Numbered from the stretch's first letter, positions 1-9,298 are shown. The stretch is DNA of 64,000 nucleotides from Candidatus Porisulfidus sp. TsSOB (GCA_002631715.1 MRSX01000003.1:124001-188000), one strand, 5' to 3'. Made by a program: numbers and translations. Notes: a model not told the origin generated them from the letters alone.

Positions 1-448
1 CTGGATCAAGGCCATGAAGAAGAAAGACAAGAAGAGGTACAAGTCCTACTGCCACGCCGTGCGCGAGGACGGCCACTACATCGAAGCCGGCGAGAACGAC
101 AACCTCATCGTGCAGAAACTGACCGCCAACCCCAGTGCGCTGGGTGTCTTCGGGTTCAGCTTCCTGGATCAGAATTCCGACAAGGTCCAGGGCTCGATCA
201 TAGACGGCGTCGCACCGACGTTTGATGCCATCGCCGATGGCAGCTATCCGGTCTCACGGCCGCTGTACTTCTACATCAAGAACGCCCATCTGGATGCTAT
301 CCCTGGCATTCGGGAGTTCGTCGCCGAGTTCATGAGCGACAAGGCTAGCGGTTCGGACGGCTACCTGACCGAAAAGGGTATGATCCCGATGTCCGCCGAC
401 GAGCGTGGCGAATCGGTGCCCAAGATCACCTCGTTCACTCCGCTCTGA
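1..448 (+). CDS. pstS: Phosphate ABC transporter substrate-binding protein, C-terminal part (PstS-like)
   Basis: This is the C-terminal part of a periplasmic phosphate-binding protein. The frame is open to the left edge (codons W-I-K-A precede the first ATG at 14), so the gene starts outside the window. About 148 residues are visible. Segments such as GENDNLIVQKL, GVFGFSFLDQN and YPVSRPLYFYIKNAH match the PstS/SphX lobe that closes over phosphate, as remembered from the family. The product would deliver periplasmic phosphate to a PstCAB transporter, which would be expected upstream or nearby but is not visible. The gene is followed at once by a strong intrinsic terminator. The family call is fairly secure; the exact substrate cannot be proved from this fragment. 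Confidence 0.8.
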   Translation, partial: WIKAMKKKDKKRYKSYCHAVREDGHYIEAGENDNLIVQKLTANPSALGVFGFSFLDQNSDKVQGSIIDGVAPTFDAIADGSYPVSRPLYFYIKNAHLDAIPGIREFVAEFMSDKASGSDGYLTEKGMIPMSADERGESVPKITSFTPL

Positions 449-470
449 GTAGAGCTTCCAGAGTTTTGTG

Positions 471-500
471 AAGAGGGCCGCGAATGCGGCCCTCTTTCTT
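471..500 (+). terminator. Intrinsic terminator after pstS
   Basis: An 11-bp perfect inverted repeat (AAGAGGGCCGC at 471-481, GCGGCCCTCTT at 486-496) with a GAAT loop runs into TCTT. It lies 22 bases after the pstS stop and isolates that gene from glnE. Confidence 0.85.
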
Positions 501-588
501 ATCGGCGGGAAAATTGCAGGGCACCCCGCATCAACAAAAATCCCGCGAACCATTACACTAATGGCACCCGCCTCCCGGAGTTCCGTAC

Positions 589-3423
589 ATGAAGCCCGCT
601 CCTATTCCCGATAGCCTGAGAGAGGAAGCGGAATCAGCCTTGGAGGAAATCCAGCCCAACCTGAATGGCGAGATACTGGACGCGAATCAGCCAGCCCTGC
701 TCAACCTGTTCGCCGCCAGTCCGTTTGCGGCCCGTCTTGCGCGAGCCTATCCGGACCTGCTGGAATCTGCCCTGCGTGACCCGGTTGCCAAGGAACTGGA
801 ACTGCCAGACCCTGAAACTGCGGAAGATGCGGACTTTGCACGTATCCTGCGCCACGCCCGAGCCCGGGAAATGCTCCGCATCATGTTCCGGGACATCAAC
901 GGGCTGGCGGAACTGCCGGATACCTTGCACGACCTGACCGCTTTCGCGGACCGGGCCGTGATGGGGGCCGCCCACTGGCACCGCTCACGAATGAAAGAAT
1001 CCAGCCCAACCGACGAGAACGGCGAACCCGTACCGTTCGTGGTGCTGGGCATGGGCAAGCTCGGCGGAACGGAGCTCAATTTTTCTTCCGACATCGACCT
1101 GATCTTCACCTACCCGGATCCCGCCTCGGACCGGGAAGAGGCACAATCCTATTTCATCCGGCTGGGACAGAAAACGATCAAGGCACTGGACGACGTCACC
1201 GCCGACGGCTTCGTCTTCCGGGTCGACATGAGGTTGCGCCCGTTCGGCTCGACCGGCAGCCTGGCGCTACCGTTCTCCTCCATGGAGGGCTACTATCAAA
1301 ACCATGGGCGCGAATGGGAACGTTATGCGCTAATCAAGGCGCGACCGCTGGGTGCGCCCACCGCTGCCAGCACAGAATTGACCGATCTGCTTCGCCCTTT
1401 CATCTTTCGACGCTCCCTGGACTTCCACGTGCTGGAAGAATTGCGCACCATGAAGGCAAAGATGGCGCACCATGCTCGACAGGAAACGCTGGAAGACGAT
1501 CTCAAGCACGGCCCCGGGGGAATTCGCGAGGCGGAATTCATTCTGCAGAGCGCACAATTGATTTTTGGCGGGCGGGAACCGGTTCTCCAGCAAACTTCGT
1601 GGATACGGGCGCTGGACGCCATGGTCCAGTGCGGGAAGCTGACGGACGGCGACAAGCAGTTGCTGTTCGAGGCTTATTCTTTTCTCCGCACCGTGGAAAA
1701 TCGCCTGCAGATGGTCGACGACCAACAGACGCACACCCTGCCGCAGAATGAAACAGCACGGGACCGGTTGCAGTTCCCGATGGGCTACTCGGACTGGCAG
1801 GAGTTTGTGGACGCGCTCACCATGCAGCGGGTCAGCCTGCAACTGGAATTCACCTGCCTGATGCGCGTGGAATTGGAAGCCGAACAGGAGCATCCGGAAG
1901 AATTGAAAGCATTGCTGCATGCGATCGAGACAGTCGGGCAGCAGCACGGCGACGATGTGGCCGACCTGAAGCAGGTTTTTGAAAAAATGGGGCTGCAGGA
2001 TGGCGCAGAGAAACCGGCACAGAGACTGCACGCCATCGTTGCCTCCACCGCATGGCGCGCCCAGAATGCCCGCGCACGGCATTACGCACTATCCTTGATT
2101 CCGAAAATGATCGAAAGCGCCTGTCGGCAGGATGCTTCCGCACAAGTGCTGAATCTTCTGTTCGATGTGCTGGAGACCCTACTGCGCCGGCCCGACTGCA
2201 TGGCCCTGTTGACCGAGAACCCTCCGGCGCTGAACTTGCTCACCGAACTGACCAGCCGCAGTCCGTGGGTGCGAACCCAGGTCCTGGAGTCCCCGCACCT
2301 CATCGACGAATTGCTCTCCCCGAATAGTTTGTTTGGAGAACGGACCCCGGAAATCCTTCAGAAGATCCTGCAGCTCGCCCTGCCGGACGACGAGGACGAC
2401 CTGGAGCAGCAAATGAGAGCCTTGCGTCAATTCCGGCAATCCCAAACCCTGCAAATCGCCGCCTGCAACCTCGTTCACTCGAAATCCCTTTCGGACGTAA
2501 GCGACGAATTGACCTGGGTCGCCGAAACAGTTACCGCCTGCGCCTGGGAGTTGGCCCTGCAACAACAACTTCAGCGCCATGGCCAGCCACACTGCACCGT
2601 CGATGGGCAACGCCGTCCCGCCCACTGCGCCGTTCTCGCCTACGGCAAGTTCGGAGGGCTTGAAATGGGGTTCAACTCTGATCTAGACCTGGTGTTCGTA
2701 CATGACAGCGATGGCGAAGAGCAAATGACCGACGGGGAAAAGCCGGTATACAACGAATATTTCTTCACTCGCGTGGCGCAGCGATTCATCCACATCATGG
2801 AGACTATGACCGCCTACGGCACCTTGTATGAAATCGATCCCCGGCTGCGGCCGGGCGGACAGTCCGGACAGCCGGTCTGCAGCTTGCACTACTACGAAAA
2901 GTACCTGGAGGAAAAAGCCTGGACCTGGGAGCGCCAAGCATTGGCGCGGGCGCGGGTGGTCACGGGCCATGATGCAGTGCGGGCAGCATTCGAGCAGGTC
3001 CGGGCGCGTGTTTTATGCGTGCCCCGCGAACCCGACGAACTACAGCAAGAGTTCGTGGATATGCGCCGGCGAATGCTGGATGCGCACCCCCCTCAATCCG
3101 AGCATTTCCACATCAAGGGAGACCCCGGCGGAATCACTGATTTGGAGTTCATGGTGCACTATAATGTGTTGCTTCACGCTGGAAAACATCCGGAAATCAT
3201 TGAGCCGACCGCCACGGTGATGATCCTGGATCGTCTGGCGCAATGTGGCCTGCTGGACACCGAAACGACTGAATTCCTGCGCACCTGCTACTTCAGTTAC
3301 CGCGACCGGATACACGTACTCAACCTGCAGGAGTTGCCACCGCACTCTCCGCCGGATGAATTCGCCGACGAACGAAAGAAAATTCGGGAACTTTGGGACG
3401 AGACCTTCAATCTGGCGACATGA
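589..3423 (+). CDS. glnE: Bifunctional glutamine synthetase adenylyltransferase/adenylyl-removing enzyme
   Basis: A 944-residue protein, the usual GlnE length (about 945). It adds and removes AMP on glutamine synthetase in response to the PII protein, so it tunes nitrogen assimilation in the cytoplasm. Two nucleotidyltransferase modules are visible: the first near residues 150-170 (GMGKLGGTELNFSSDIDLIF) and the second near 683-703 (AYGKFGGLEMGFNSDLDLVF). Each carries the G-x-x-G-G and DxD signature. A GlnD-like helical segment follows each one. The ATG at 589 is preceded by CCGGAG about 8 bases upstream. The stop overlaps the next start in ATGA, so glnE and ilvE are probably translationally coupled. 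Confidence 0.97.
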   Translation: MKPAPIPDSLREEAESALEEIQPNLNGEILDANQPALLNLFAASPFAARLARAYPDLLESALRDPVAKELELPDPETAEDADFARILRHARAREMLRIMFRDINGLAELPDTLHDLTAFADRAVMGAAHWHRSRMKESSPTDENGEPVPFVVLGMGKLGGTELNFSSDIDLIFTYPDPASDREEAQSYFIRLGQKTIKALDDVTADGFVFRVDMRLRPFGSTGSLALPFSSMEGYYQNHGREWERYALIKARPLGAPTAASTELTDLLRPFIFRRSLDFHVLEELRTMKAKMAHHARQETLEDDLKHGPGGIREAEFILQSAQLIFGGREPVLQQTSWIRALDAMVQCGKLTDGDKQLLFEAYSFLRTVENRLQMVDDQQTHTLPQNETARDRLQFPMGYSDWQEFVDALTMQRVSLQLEFTCLMRVELEAEQEHPEELKALLHAIETVGQQHGDDVADLKQVFEKMGLQDGAEKPAQRLHAIVASTAWRAQNARARHYALSLIPKMIESACRQDASAQVLNLLFDVLETLLRRPDCMALLTENPPALNLLTELTSRSPWVRTQVLESPHLIDELLSPNSLFGERTPEILQKILQLALPDDEDDLEQQMRALRQFRQSQTLQIAACNLVHSKSLSDVSDELTWVAETVTACAWELALQQQLQRHGQPHCTVDGQRRPAHCAVLAYGKFGGLEMGFNSDLDLVFVHDSDGEEQMTDGEKPVYNEYFFTRVAQRFIHIMETMTAYGTLYEIDPRLRPGGQSGQPVCSLHYYEKYLEEKAWTWERQALARARVVTGHDAVRAAFEQVRARVLCVPREPDELQQEFVDMRRRMLDAHPPQSEHFHIKGDPGGITDLEFMVHYNVLLHAGKHPEIIEPTATVMILDRLAQCGLLDTETTEFLRTCYFSYRDRIHVLNLQELPPHSPPDEFADERKKIRELWDETFNLAT

Positions 3424-4349
3424 GCACACTGGCCCCACACCCGGACGCCGTAATCTGGCTGGACGGCCGCATGGTCCCCTGGGCCGAAGCGACCACGCAT
3501 GTACTGACCCACAGCCTGCATTACGGCAGTGGCGTATTCGAGGGACTGCGGGCATTCGCCACCGAGCGAGGCCCTGCCATCTTTCGCCTGCAGGAGCACA
3601 CCGATCGCCTGTTTACTTCGGCCGACTGCGTCGACATGGCCATCCCATACTCCCAAGAGGAGGTCAACCAGGCCTGCATCGACGTGGTCCGGAAAAACCG
3701 GCTGGAGACCGCGTACATCCGTCCAATCTGTTTCTACGGAGCGGAGGGACTGGGGTTGCACGCCAAAGGGCTTGAAGTCCACACCGCGGTGGCCGCCTGG
3801 GAATGGGGCGCTTATTTGGGCGTGGAAGGCCTGGAGCGCGGCATCCGGGTCTATACCTCGTCCATCATCCGCGATCGCGTCAATGCCCCGCTGACCAGTT
3901 CCAAGATCTGCGGGAACTATGTCTATTCGGCCGTGGCCACGGCACAAGCGAAGCAGGCGGGGTATGACGAGGCGTTGCTGCTGGAAACGGATGGGCGAAT
4001 TTCGGAGGGCAGCGGTGAAAACCTGTTCATTGTTCGCGATGGCGTGCTGGAGACTCCGGCGCTGGGTTCCGCTCTTGACGGAATCACCCGCCGCACCATC
4101 ATCGAGCTGGCGCATGAAGCCAGCCTGGAAGTCCGCGAAAACCGGTTGGTCCGGGATGATCTGCTCCAATGCGAGGAAGCATTTTTTACCGGAACTGCTG
4201 CCGACGTCACCCCGATCCGGGAGCTGGACGGCGAAGCCGTCGGCAATGGCCAGCGCGGGCCCATCACTTCTCAGTTGCAGCAGCAATACCAAGATATCGT
4301 GTGCGGCCGTTCCGAGCGTCATCTCCACTGGCTGACCTTTGTGGAGTGA
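3420..4349 (+). CDS. ilvE: Branched-chain amino acid aminotransferase
   Basis: A 309-residue fold-type IV PLP transaminase catalysing the last step of valine, leucine and isoleucine synthesis (2-oxo acid plus glutamate). Visible family signals are HSLHYGSGVFEGLRA near the N-terminus, the PLP lysine in SSKICGNYV (about residue 162), and the cofactor-binding SEGSGENLF and GTAADVTPI segments. The ATG at 3420 overlaps the glnE stop by four bases, which fixes the start; an in-frame ATG further upstream would run into glnE. The pairing glnE-ilvE followed by LPS core genes is also seen in Pseudomonas-type gammaproteobacteria. Confidence 0.95.
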   Translation: MSTLAPHPDAVIWLDGRMVPWAEATTHVLTHSLHYGSGVFEGLRAFATERGPAIFRLQEHTDRLFTSADCVDMAIPYSQEEVNQACIDVVRKNRLETAYIRPICFYGAEGLGLHAKGLEVHTAVAAWEWGAYLGVEGLERGIRVYTSSIIRDRVNAPLTSSKICGNYVYSAVATAQAKQAGYDEALLLETDGRISEGSGENLFIVRDGVLETPALGSALDGITRRTIIELAHEASLEVRENRLVRDDLLQCEEAFFTGTAADVTPIRELDGEAVGNGQRGPITSQLQQQYQDIVCGRSERHLHWLTFVE

Positions 4350-4351
4350 TC

Positions 4352-4579
4352 ATGCCCAACCCTCACACCGCGAAGCATCCAAGTTCCTTCAAGACGCCAA
4401 ACCAGGCGGCTCAGCAAAATATCCGTCCCAAGCACCTCCCTCTCCACTGCCCCCTGCCGGGAACCAGCCTGTGGAATTCGCACCCTCGGATTTTTCTGCC
4501 GATTGAGGACATGCCCGACCGCAAGATCCGGTGCCCTTATTGCGGCACTCTATACACGCTGGTGGACTCGGACAGCTGA
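4352..4579 (+). CDS. Small zinc-finger domain protein
   Basis: A 75-residue protein that starts two bases after the ilvE stop. Its C-terminal half carries HCP, SHP and a terminal RCPYCGTLY motif, the Cys/His pattern of the short zinc-finger domain proteins (zf-CHCC type) found next to ilvE and LPS core genes in gammaproteobacteria. That family resembles the small zinc subunit of complex I, but the role of the stand-alone bacterial proteins is not established. The N-terminal 35 residues are low complexity and variable-looking. A later ATG at 4511 would still keep the CPYC part but lose HCP, so 4352 is preferred. Confidence 0.75.
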   Translation: MPNPHTAKHPSSFKTPNQAAQQNIRPKHLPLHCPLPGTSLWNSHPRIFLPIEDMPDRKIRCPYCGTLYTLVDSDS

Positions 4580-4584
4580 ATCCA

Positions 4585-6009
4585 GTGCATCTGAGCCTTC
4601 CCGATTTCTCCTCAGTCCGCGCCCTGGTGGTCGGCGATGTCATGCTGGACCGCTACTGGAGCGGGAGTGCCGAACGTGTCTCCCCGGAGGCCCCGGTGCC
4701 CGTCGTCACTGTGGAAGACGAACAACAACGGATTGGGGGGGCGGGCAACGTGGCCGTGAACATTGCTGCTCTGGGTGCCCAAACCACTCTTCTAGCCCCG
4801 ATCGGCCCGGATCAGCCCGGCCGCACATTCACCCGCCTGATCCGCAAACATGGGATCGAAAACCGCCTGATGGTCCAAAGCGGCATGACCACGCCGCTTA
4901 AGCTTCGAGTCGTCAGCCAGCATCAGCAGCTGATTCGGCTGGATTTCGAGAAGCGTGCGAATTTCAATAAGACTTTGTTCCAGAAGCGGTTCCGTTCCGC
5001 CCTGAACCACTGTGATGTCGTCATCCTGTCGGATTACGGCAAGGGGGCCCTGGAAGACCCCCAACCGTTGATCGCCCTATGCCGCCGCATGGGGAAGCCA
5101 GTATTTGTGGATCCTAAACGGACCAATTTCTCTGCCTACGCTGGCGCAACTGCCATTACTCCGAATCGCCGGGAATTGGAAGCCGCGATCGGGCCGATTC
5201 CCTCTATCGAGGAGATTTCCGCCCATGCCGAAAAACTCTGCCGCCGACACCGCCTGAAAGCAATGCTGGTCACCTTGGGAGAACAAGGCATGCTGTTGCA
5301 AAAAGGACGCAAAAGCACCCACCTTGCCGTGACTGCGCGCGATGTATTTGATGTCACGGGTGCCGGAGACACCGTGATCGCCATGTTCGCATGCGCCCAT
5401 GCCGCAGGACTGCCACTGGAAGAGGCTATGCGACTGGCAAACCTGGCTGCGGGCCAGGTGGTCGGCAAGTTCGGAACGGCTGCCGTCACACCGGATGAGT
5501 TGAAGCGGGCCATGCGCTTGGAGCGGAAAACGGAAACCGGCACTGTTCCCTACAACACCCTTCGCCGACTGGTCCGGGAAACCCGGGAACTGGGTGAAAC
5601 AGTCGTGTTTACAAACGGCTGCTTCGATCTTCTTCACGCCGGTCATGTGGCACTATTGGAACAGGCGGCAGAGCTTGGCGACCGGCTGATCGTGGCGGTC
5701 AACAGTGATTCCTCGGTTCGCCGCAACAAGGGATCGGGTCGTCCGATCCAGCCACTCAAATACCGGCAGCAGGTGCTGGCGGGCCTGGAATGCGTGGACT
5801 GGGTCGTATCGTTTTCCCAAGATACGCCGGAACAGTTGATCCGCGAAATCCTGCCGGATGTGCTGGTCAAGGGAGCCGACTACAAACCTTCCCAGATCGT
5901 CGGCAAGAAAGAGGTCGAGAAGGCGGGTGGGAAGGTCGTCGTCCTGCCACTGATGGAAGGCTACTCGACCACGAATCTGATTCAGCGGATTCGCGAGAGC
6001 GAGAAATAA
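4585..6009 (+). CDS. hldE: Bifunctional D-glycero-beta-D-manno-heptose-7-phosphate kinase / heptose 1-phosphate adenylyltransferase
   Basis: About 474 residues, matching full-length HldE (E. coli 477). The N-terminal ribokinase-fold domain (VGDVMLDRYW near residue 14, catalytic DVTGAGDT near 263-270) phosphorylates heptose 7-phosphate at C1. The C-terminal nucleotidyltransferase domain (TNGCFDLLHAGH near residue 345) adenylylates heptose 1-phosphate. The two steps flank GmhB, which is encoded at 9.3-9.8 kb. The start was set at GTG 4585 because residues from there align with the usual N-terminus. An upstream ATG at 4531 would overlap the zinc-finger gene and add 18 residues. A G7 run lies in the ATP-domain codons near 4735-4741. 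Confidence 0.95.
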   Translation: MHLSLPDFSSVRALVVGDVMLDRYWSGSAERVSPEAPVPVVTVEDEQQRIGGAGNVAVNIAALGAQTTLLAPIGPDQPGRTFTRLIRKHGIENRLMVQSGMTTPLKLRVVSQHQQLIRLDFEKRANFNKTLFQKRFRSALNHCDVVILSDYGKGALEDPQPLIALCRRMGKPVFVDPKRTNFSAYAGATAITPNRRELEAAIGPIPSIEEISAHAEKLCRRHRLKAMLVTLGEQGMLLQKGRKSTHLAVTARDVFDVTGAGDTVIAMFACAHAAGLPLEEAMRLANLAAGQVVGKFGTAAVTPDELKRAMRLERKTETGTVPYNTLRRLVRETRELGETVVFTNGCFDLLHAGHVALLEQAAELGDRLIVAVNSDSSVRRNKGSGRPIQPLKYRQQVLAGLECVDWVVSFSQDTPEQLIREILPDVLVKGADYKPSQIVGKKEVEKAGGKVVVLPLMEGYSTTNLIQRIRESEK

Positions 6010-6012
6010 GCC

Positions 6013-7038
6013 GTGGCAGACCAGGATTCCCGCATCCTGGTGATCGCACAAGCCTGGGTCGGCGATGTGGTGCTCAGCCAGATCCTGTACGCCCTGCTCA
6101 AACGCCAGCAGCCCGATGTTTCCATTGATGTTGTTGCGCCCTCTTGGGCGGGGGCATTGCTTGAGCGGATGCCCCAGGTTTCTCGACATATTCCTCTTGA
6201 TGTCCGGCACGGACAGCTAGGACTATGGCGGCGGTTGGCGACGGCCCGCCGCTTGCATGCACACTACCAACAGGCGATCATCATCCCTCGCTCCGCAAAA
6301 GCGGCATTGGTGCCTTGGATTGCCGGAATCAAGCAGAGAATCGGCTTTGATGCCGGATTCCGCAATGTGCTGATCAACGATTCCCGCTCCCGGCCGCCGG
6401 GCATTCTCGCCCGGATGGCACGCCTGGCATCGCCAGATTCCATCGACTCGAATTCCATCCCCCACCCAAGCCTGGAAGTGGATCCGGAACAGGCCGCCGG
6501 CGTATTCCGGCAATGGGACATGGATCCCGATGAAACGTTTGTCGGACTGATGCCGGGCGCCGCCTATGGCCGAGCCAAGCAATGGGGCGAGGCCTCCTTC
6601 GCTCGGCTGGCGGCCCTGCTCGCCGGACAAGGGCATCGGGTCTGCGTGATCGGCACGGCAAAAGATCGCCCTCTCGGCGACGGCATCGTCCAAGCCGCAC
6701 CGGAACAGGCCGTGAACCTGTGCGGGGAAACCACCCTGGATCAGGCCATCCACCTGGTTTCGGGGCTTGCGGCTGCGGTTTGCAATGACTCCGGACTCAT
6801 GCACGTGGCTGCCGCCGTGAATACTCCCGTCGTCGGCATTTACGGCCCCACCAGCCCCGACACGCACCCACCTTTGGCCGACGCTCGAAAAATTTTCTCA
6901 GTGCGGACCCTATGCAGTCCCTGCCATCAACGCGCCTGCCCTTACGGACACCATGCTTGCATGACCCGTATCACTCCTGAGCAGGTCTGTGAGGCCACGT
7001 TTTCACTACTTAACGGTCGGACCGCATTGCTACAATGA
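6013..7038 (+). CDS. waaF: ADP-heptose--LPS heptosyltransferase II
   Basis: A 341-residue GT9 glycosyltransferase that adds the second heptose to the LPS inner core at the inner face of the cytoplasmic membrane. The N-terminal QAWVGDVVLSQ segment, the central LMPGAAYGRAKQW segment and the C-terminal TNDSGLMHVAAA-type block (here CNDSGLMHVAAA) are typical of WaaF. It starts with GTG three bases after the hldE stop, so the two are surely one transcript and hldE product feeds this enzyme. WaaC (heptosyltransferase I) is the closest alternative, but the segment spacing fits WaaF better. Confidence 0.92.
   Translation: MADQDSRILVIAQAWVGDVVLSQILYALLKRQQPDVSIDVVAPSWAGALLERMPQVSRHIPLDVRHGQLGLWRRLATARRLHAHYQQAIIIPRSAKAALVPWIAGIKQRIGFDAGFRNVLINDSRSRPPGILARMARLASPDSIDSNSIPHPSLEVDPEQAAGVFRQWDMDPDETFVGLMPGAAYGRAKQWGEASFARLAALLAGQGHRVCVIGTAKDRPLGDGIVQAAPEQAVNLCGETTLDQAIHLVSGLAAAVCNDSGLMHVAAAVNTPVVGIYGPTSPDTHPPLADARKIFSVRTLCSPCHQRACPYGHHACMTRITPEQVCEATFSLLNGRTALLQ
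7010..7036 (+). promoter_or_regulatory. Candidate promoter for tRNA-Leu(CAA)
   Basis: TTAACG (7010-7015), a 15-base spacer and TACAAT (7031-7036) lie inside the last codons of waaF, about 50 bases before the tRNA. The spacer is short, so this is only a candidate. Confidence 0.35.
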
Positions 7039-7088
7039 CGCAATCGCTCCGTTCCTGAAAGGAAGGGCGGAGTGTCTGGAGCCTGAAG

Positions 7089-7176
7089 GCCGAGATGGCG
7101 GAATTGGTAGACGCGCCGGACTCAAAATCCGGTGGGGTAGTCCCCCGTGTGGGTTCGAGTCCCACTCTCGGTACCA
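7089..7176 (+). tRNA. tRNA-Leu (anticodon CAA)
   Basis: An 88-nt type II tRNA with an encoded CCA end (7174-7176). The acceptor stem GCCGAGA pairs with TCTCGGT (one G-U). The anticodon stem CCGGA/TCCGG encloses the loop CTCAAAA, giving anticodon CAA (7123-7125), which reads UUG. A long variable arm and the GGTTCGAGTCC T-arm are present, as expected for leucine. Confidence 0.97.
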
Positions 7177-7227
7177 GAAACCATGACGGTATCATGAGCG
7201 TAGCTTGATCCCATTCCGGCTTCTCCG

Positions 7228-7533
7228 ATGTCACATTACAAACGCCACGTCTTTTTCTGCGTTAACCAGCGGGAAGACGAAGCTTGCTGTCAGGATCATG
7301 ACGCACGCGCGATGCGAGACTACGCCAAAAAACGTTGTAAGGAACTCGGCATTCATGGAGCCGGGCAGACCCGAATCAATCAGTCCGGATGTCTTGACCG
7401 GTGTGCCGAAGGCCCGATCATTGTTGTCTATCCGGAAGGCACCTGGTACCGCTACCGCGACCAAGCGGATGTCGACCGAATCATCGATGAGCATTTGCTC
7501 CGCGGACAGCCCGTCAAGGAACTGGAGATCTGA
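7228..7533 (+). CDS. (2Fe-2S) ferredoxin domain protein, thioredoxin-like
   Basis: A 101-residue cytoplasmic protein of the thioredoxin-fold [2Fe-2S] ferredoxin family (Shethna-type / NuoE-like). The four cluster cysteines are expected in FCVNQRED--CC (about residues 10-20) and SGCLDRC (about 53-57), followed by the typical EGPIIVVYPEGTWYR strand. Its electron partner is unknown. It starts about 50 bases after tRNA-Leu and ends one base before the aldo/keto reductase start, so the two probably share a transcript. That could mean a linked redox function, but this is inference only. Confidence 0.85.
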   Translation: MSHYKRHVFFCVNQREDEACCQDHDARAMRDYAKKRCKELGIHGAGQTRINQSGCLDRCAEGPIIVVYPEGTWYRYRDQADVDRIIDEHLLRGQPVKELEI

Positions 7534-7534
7534 C

Positions 7535-8572
7535 ATGGAGTTTCGCCCGCTCGGAGACACCGGCCTTGACGTCAGCGTCGTCTGTCTCGGCACCATGACG
7601 TTCGGCGAGCAAAACACCGAAGCCGAAGCCCATCAGCAATTGGACTGTGCTTTCGATTTCGGCGTCAACTTCATTGACACCGCCGAAATGTACTCCGCCC
7701 CGTCCTGTGCGCGCACTCAAGGACTGACCGAGCAGTACATCGGTACTTGGATCGCTTCTTCCCGCGTCCCGAGGGATCGAATGGTCGTCGCCACCAAGGT
7801 GGTCGGACCCAGCGAATCCATGGATTATTTGCGTGGCGGGCCGCGCCTGAACGCAAAGCACATCAATCAAGCCATTGACGACAGCCTGCGTCGCCTGCAG
7901 ACAGACTACATCGACCTCTACCAGGTTCATTGGCCGGAACGCAACACCAACTATTTCGGGCAACTGGGTTATCGATTTGAGGATGATGAAGACACGATCC
8001 CGATTGAGGAGACCTATGAGGCGCTGTGTCGGTTGGTTGAATCCGGCAAGGCACGGGCCATAGGGATGTCCAATGAAACCCCGTGGGGAGTGGCGGAATA
8101 TTTGCGGCTTTCGCGGGAGAGTTCCGGACCCCGCATTGTCTCCATCCAGAATCCCTATAACTTGCTTAACCGAACCTTTGAAGTCGGCTTGGCCGAAATG
8201 GCCATACGGGAACGTTGTGGCCTACTGGCTTATTCTCCTCTCGGATTCGGTGTCTTGACCGGGAAATATCAACGAGGACGCCCTCGGGGCTCCCGTCTCC
8301 AACGCTGGAACTACTTCAGCCGTTATTCCAATCCACAGGCGAAGGCTGCCACCGACAAATACGTTGCACTCTCTCGCCAATACGACCTGACGCCCGCGCA
8401 GATGGCCTTGAGTTTCATCCAGCAGCAACCTTTTGTGACCAGTGCCATCATTGGCGCCACCACTATTGAGCAGCTTCAGGAGAACCTGGAAAGCGCCAAT
8501 CTGGAACTGCCTCACCAGTTGCTGCGTGAAATCGATGCCGTTCACGAGGCCCAACCCAACCCCGCGCCTTAA
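7535..8572 (+). CDS. Aldo/keto reductase (Tas-like)
   Basis: A 345-residue NADPH-dependent oxidoreductase with a TIM-barrel fold. The catalytic tetrad is readable: Asp in NFIDTAEMY, the Tyr of the same segment, Lys in VVATKVVG and His in LYQVHWPER. The C-terminal IIGATTIEQLQENL block binds the cofactor. Length and the insert after the catalytic His (ERNTNYFGQLGYRF) match E. coli Tas (346 residues), a protein tied to prephenate-dependent tyrosine growth. The physiological substrate is not certain. The ATG at 7535 lies one base after the ferredoxin stop; longer in-frame starts would run through that gene. It converges with plsC two bases later. Confidence 0.9.
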   Translation: MEFRPLGDTGLDVSVVCLGTMTFGEQNTEAEAHQQLDCAFDFGVNFIDTAEMYSAPSCARTQGLTEQYIGTWIASSRVPRDRMVVATKVVGPSESMDYLRGGPRLNAKHINQAIDDSLRRLQTDYIDLYQVHWPERNTNYFGQLGYRFEDDEDTIPIEETYEALCRLVESGKARAIGMSNETPWGVAEYLRLSRESSGPRIVSIQNPYNLLNRTFEVGLAEMAIRERCGLLAYSPLGFGVLTGKYQRGRPRGSRLQRWNYFSRYSNPQAKAATDKYVALSRQYDLTPAQMALSFIQQQPFVTSAIIGATTIEQLQENLESANLELPHQLLREIDAVHEAQPNPAP

Positions 8573-8574
8573 TG

Positions 8575-9288
8575 TCACATTGGCGGTGACAACTGCGCCC
8601 CCGCCACCTCAATCCATTCCTTGACCTGATCGTTCAATTCGGCGGGCTTTAATTCTCCTGCCTGAATCGGGGCTCCGATCCGGACCATGACCTTGCCGGG
8701 TTTTTTGAGGAATCCGCGCGGCCAGAAATGGCCGGCATTGTGCGCCATCGGAAGAACTGGAATCCGACTTTGCGTCGCGATATGCGCCCCGCCAGCCTGA
8801 TAAGGACGGCGCTCCCCCACCGGGAGACGGGTTCCCTCCGGGAAAATGACCACCACGTCACCCCGCGCGAATCGCTTCCGCGCCTGTTGCAGCAAACGCT
8901 TCAGGCTCCGGACCGGGCTGCTTCGGTCAATGACGATCGGACGGGTCAGCGCCAACCCCCAACCGACTACCGGCAACCACAGCAAAGATCTCTTGAGTAC
9001 AAATGCCGGTTGCGGCAACAAGACCACCAGCAAAACCGTCTCGAATGCCGACTGGTGGTTGGCCATAAGCATGTAGGGCCCGGCTTCCGGGAGGTTCTCA
9101 CGCCCATGAACTTCGTAAGTTATTCCGCAAAATACCCTTGCAGACCAGAGAACGCATACGTTCCAGAAACTCAGCAGCCGATAGCATGGGCGTCGAGGCA
9201 GGCAGGCCGCGACCGGCACCACGAAAACGGCAGCCAAGGTGGCGGCAAGCACCCCCAGATAAAAACCCGTGGAACGGATGGCGGACAT
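8575..9288 (-). CDS. plsC: 1-acyl-sn-glycerol-3-phosphate acyltransferase
   Basis: A 237-residue membrane-associated acyltransferase that makes phosphatidic acid from lysophosphatidic acid. An N-terminal hydrophobic helix (about residues 7-30) is followed by the catalytic block NHQSAFE (HX4E in place of the classic HX4D, a variation also seen in other proteobacterial members) and by FPEGTR about 75 residues later. It lies 10 bases downstream of gmhB in the order glyQ-glyS-gmhB-plsC, which is common in gammaproteobacteria. It ends tail-to-tail with the aldo/keto reductase. Confidence 0.92.
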   Translation of the reverse strand: MSAIRSTGFYLGVLAATLAAVFVVPVAACLPRRPCYRLLSFWNVCVLWSARVFCGITYEVHGRENLPEAGPYMLMANHQSAFETVLLVVLLPQPAFVLKRSLLWLPVVGWGLALTRPIVIDRSSPVRSLKRLLQQARKRFARGDVVVIFPEGTRLPVGERRPYQAGGAHIATQSRIPVLPMAHNAGHFWPRGFLKKPGKVMVRIGAPIQAGELKPAELNDQVKEWIEVAGAQLSPPM

Positions 9289-9298
9289 CCCGCTGCGC

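Noticed and set aside
3297-4328. Minus-strand 343-codon frame opposite ilvE
   Set aside because: ilvE has the full PLP-transaminase pattern; the antisense frame has no domain.
4735-4741. G7 run in hldE as a phase-variation tract
   Set aside because: It is shorter than the C8 tract, encodes conserved Gly-Gly-Ala of the kinase domain, and is plausible by chance in GC-rich DNA.
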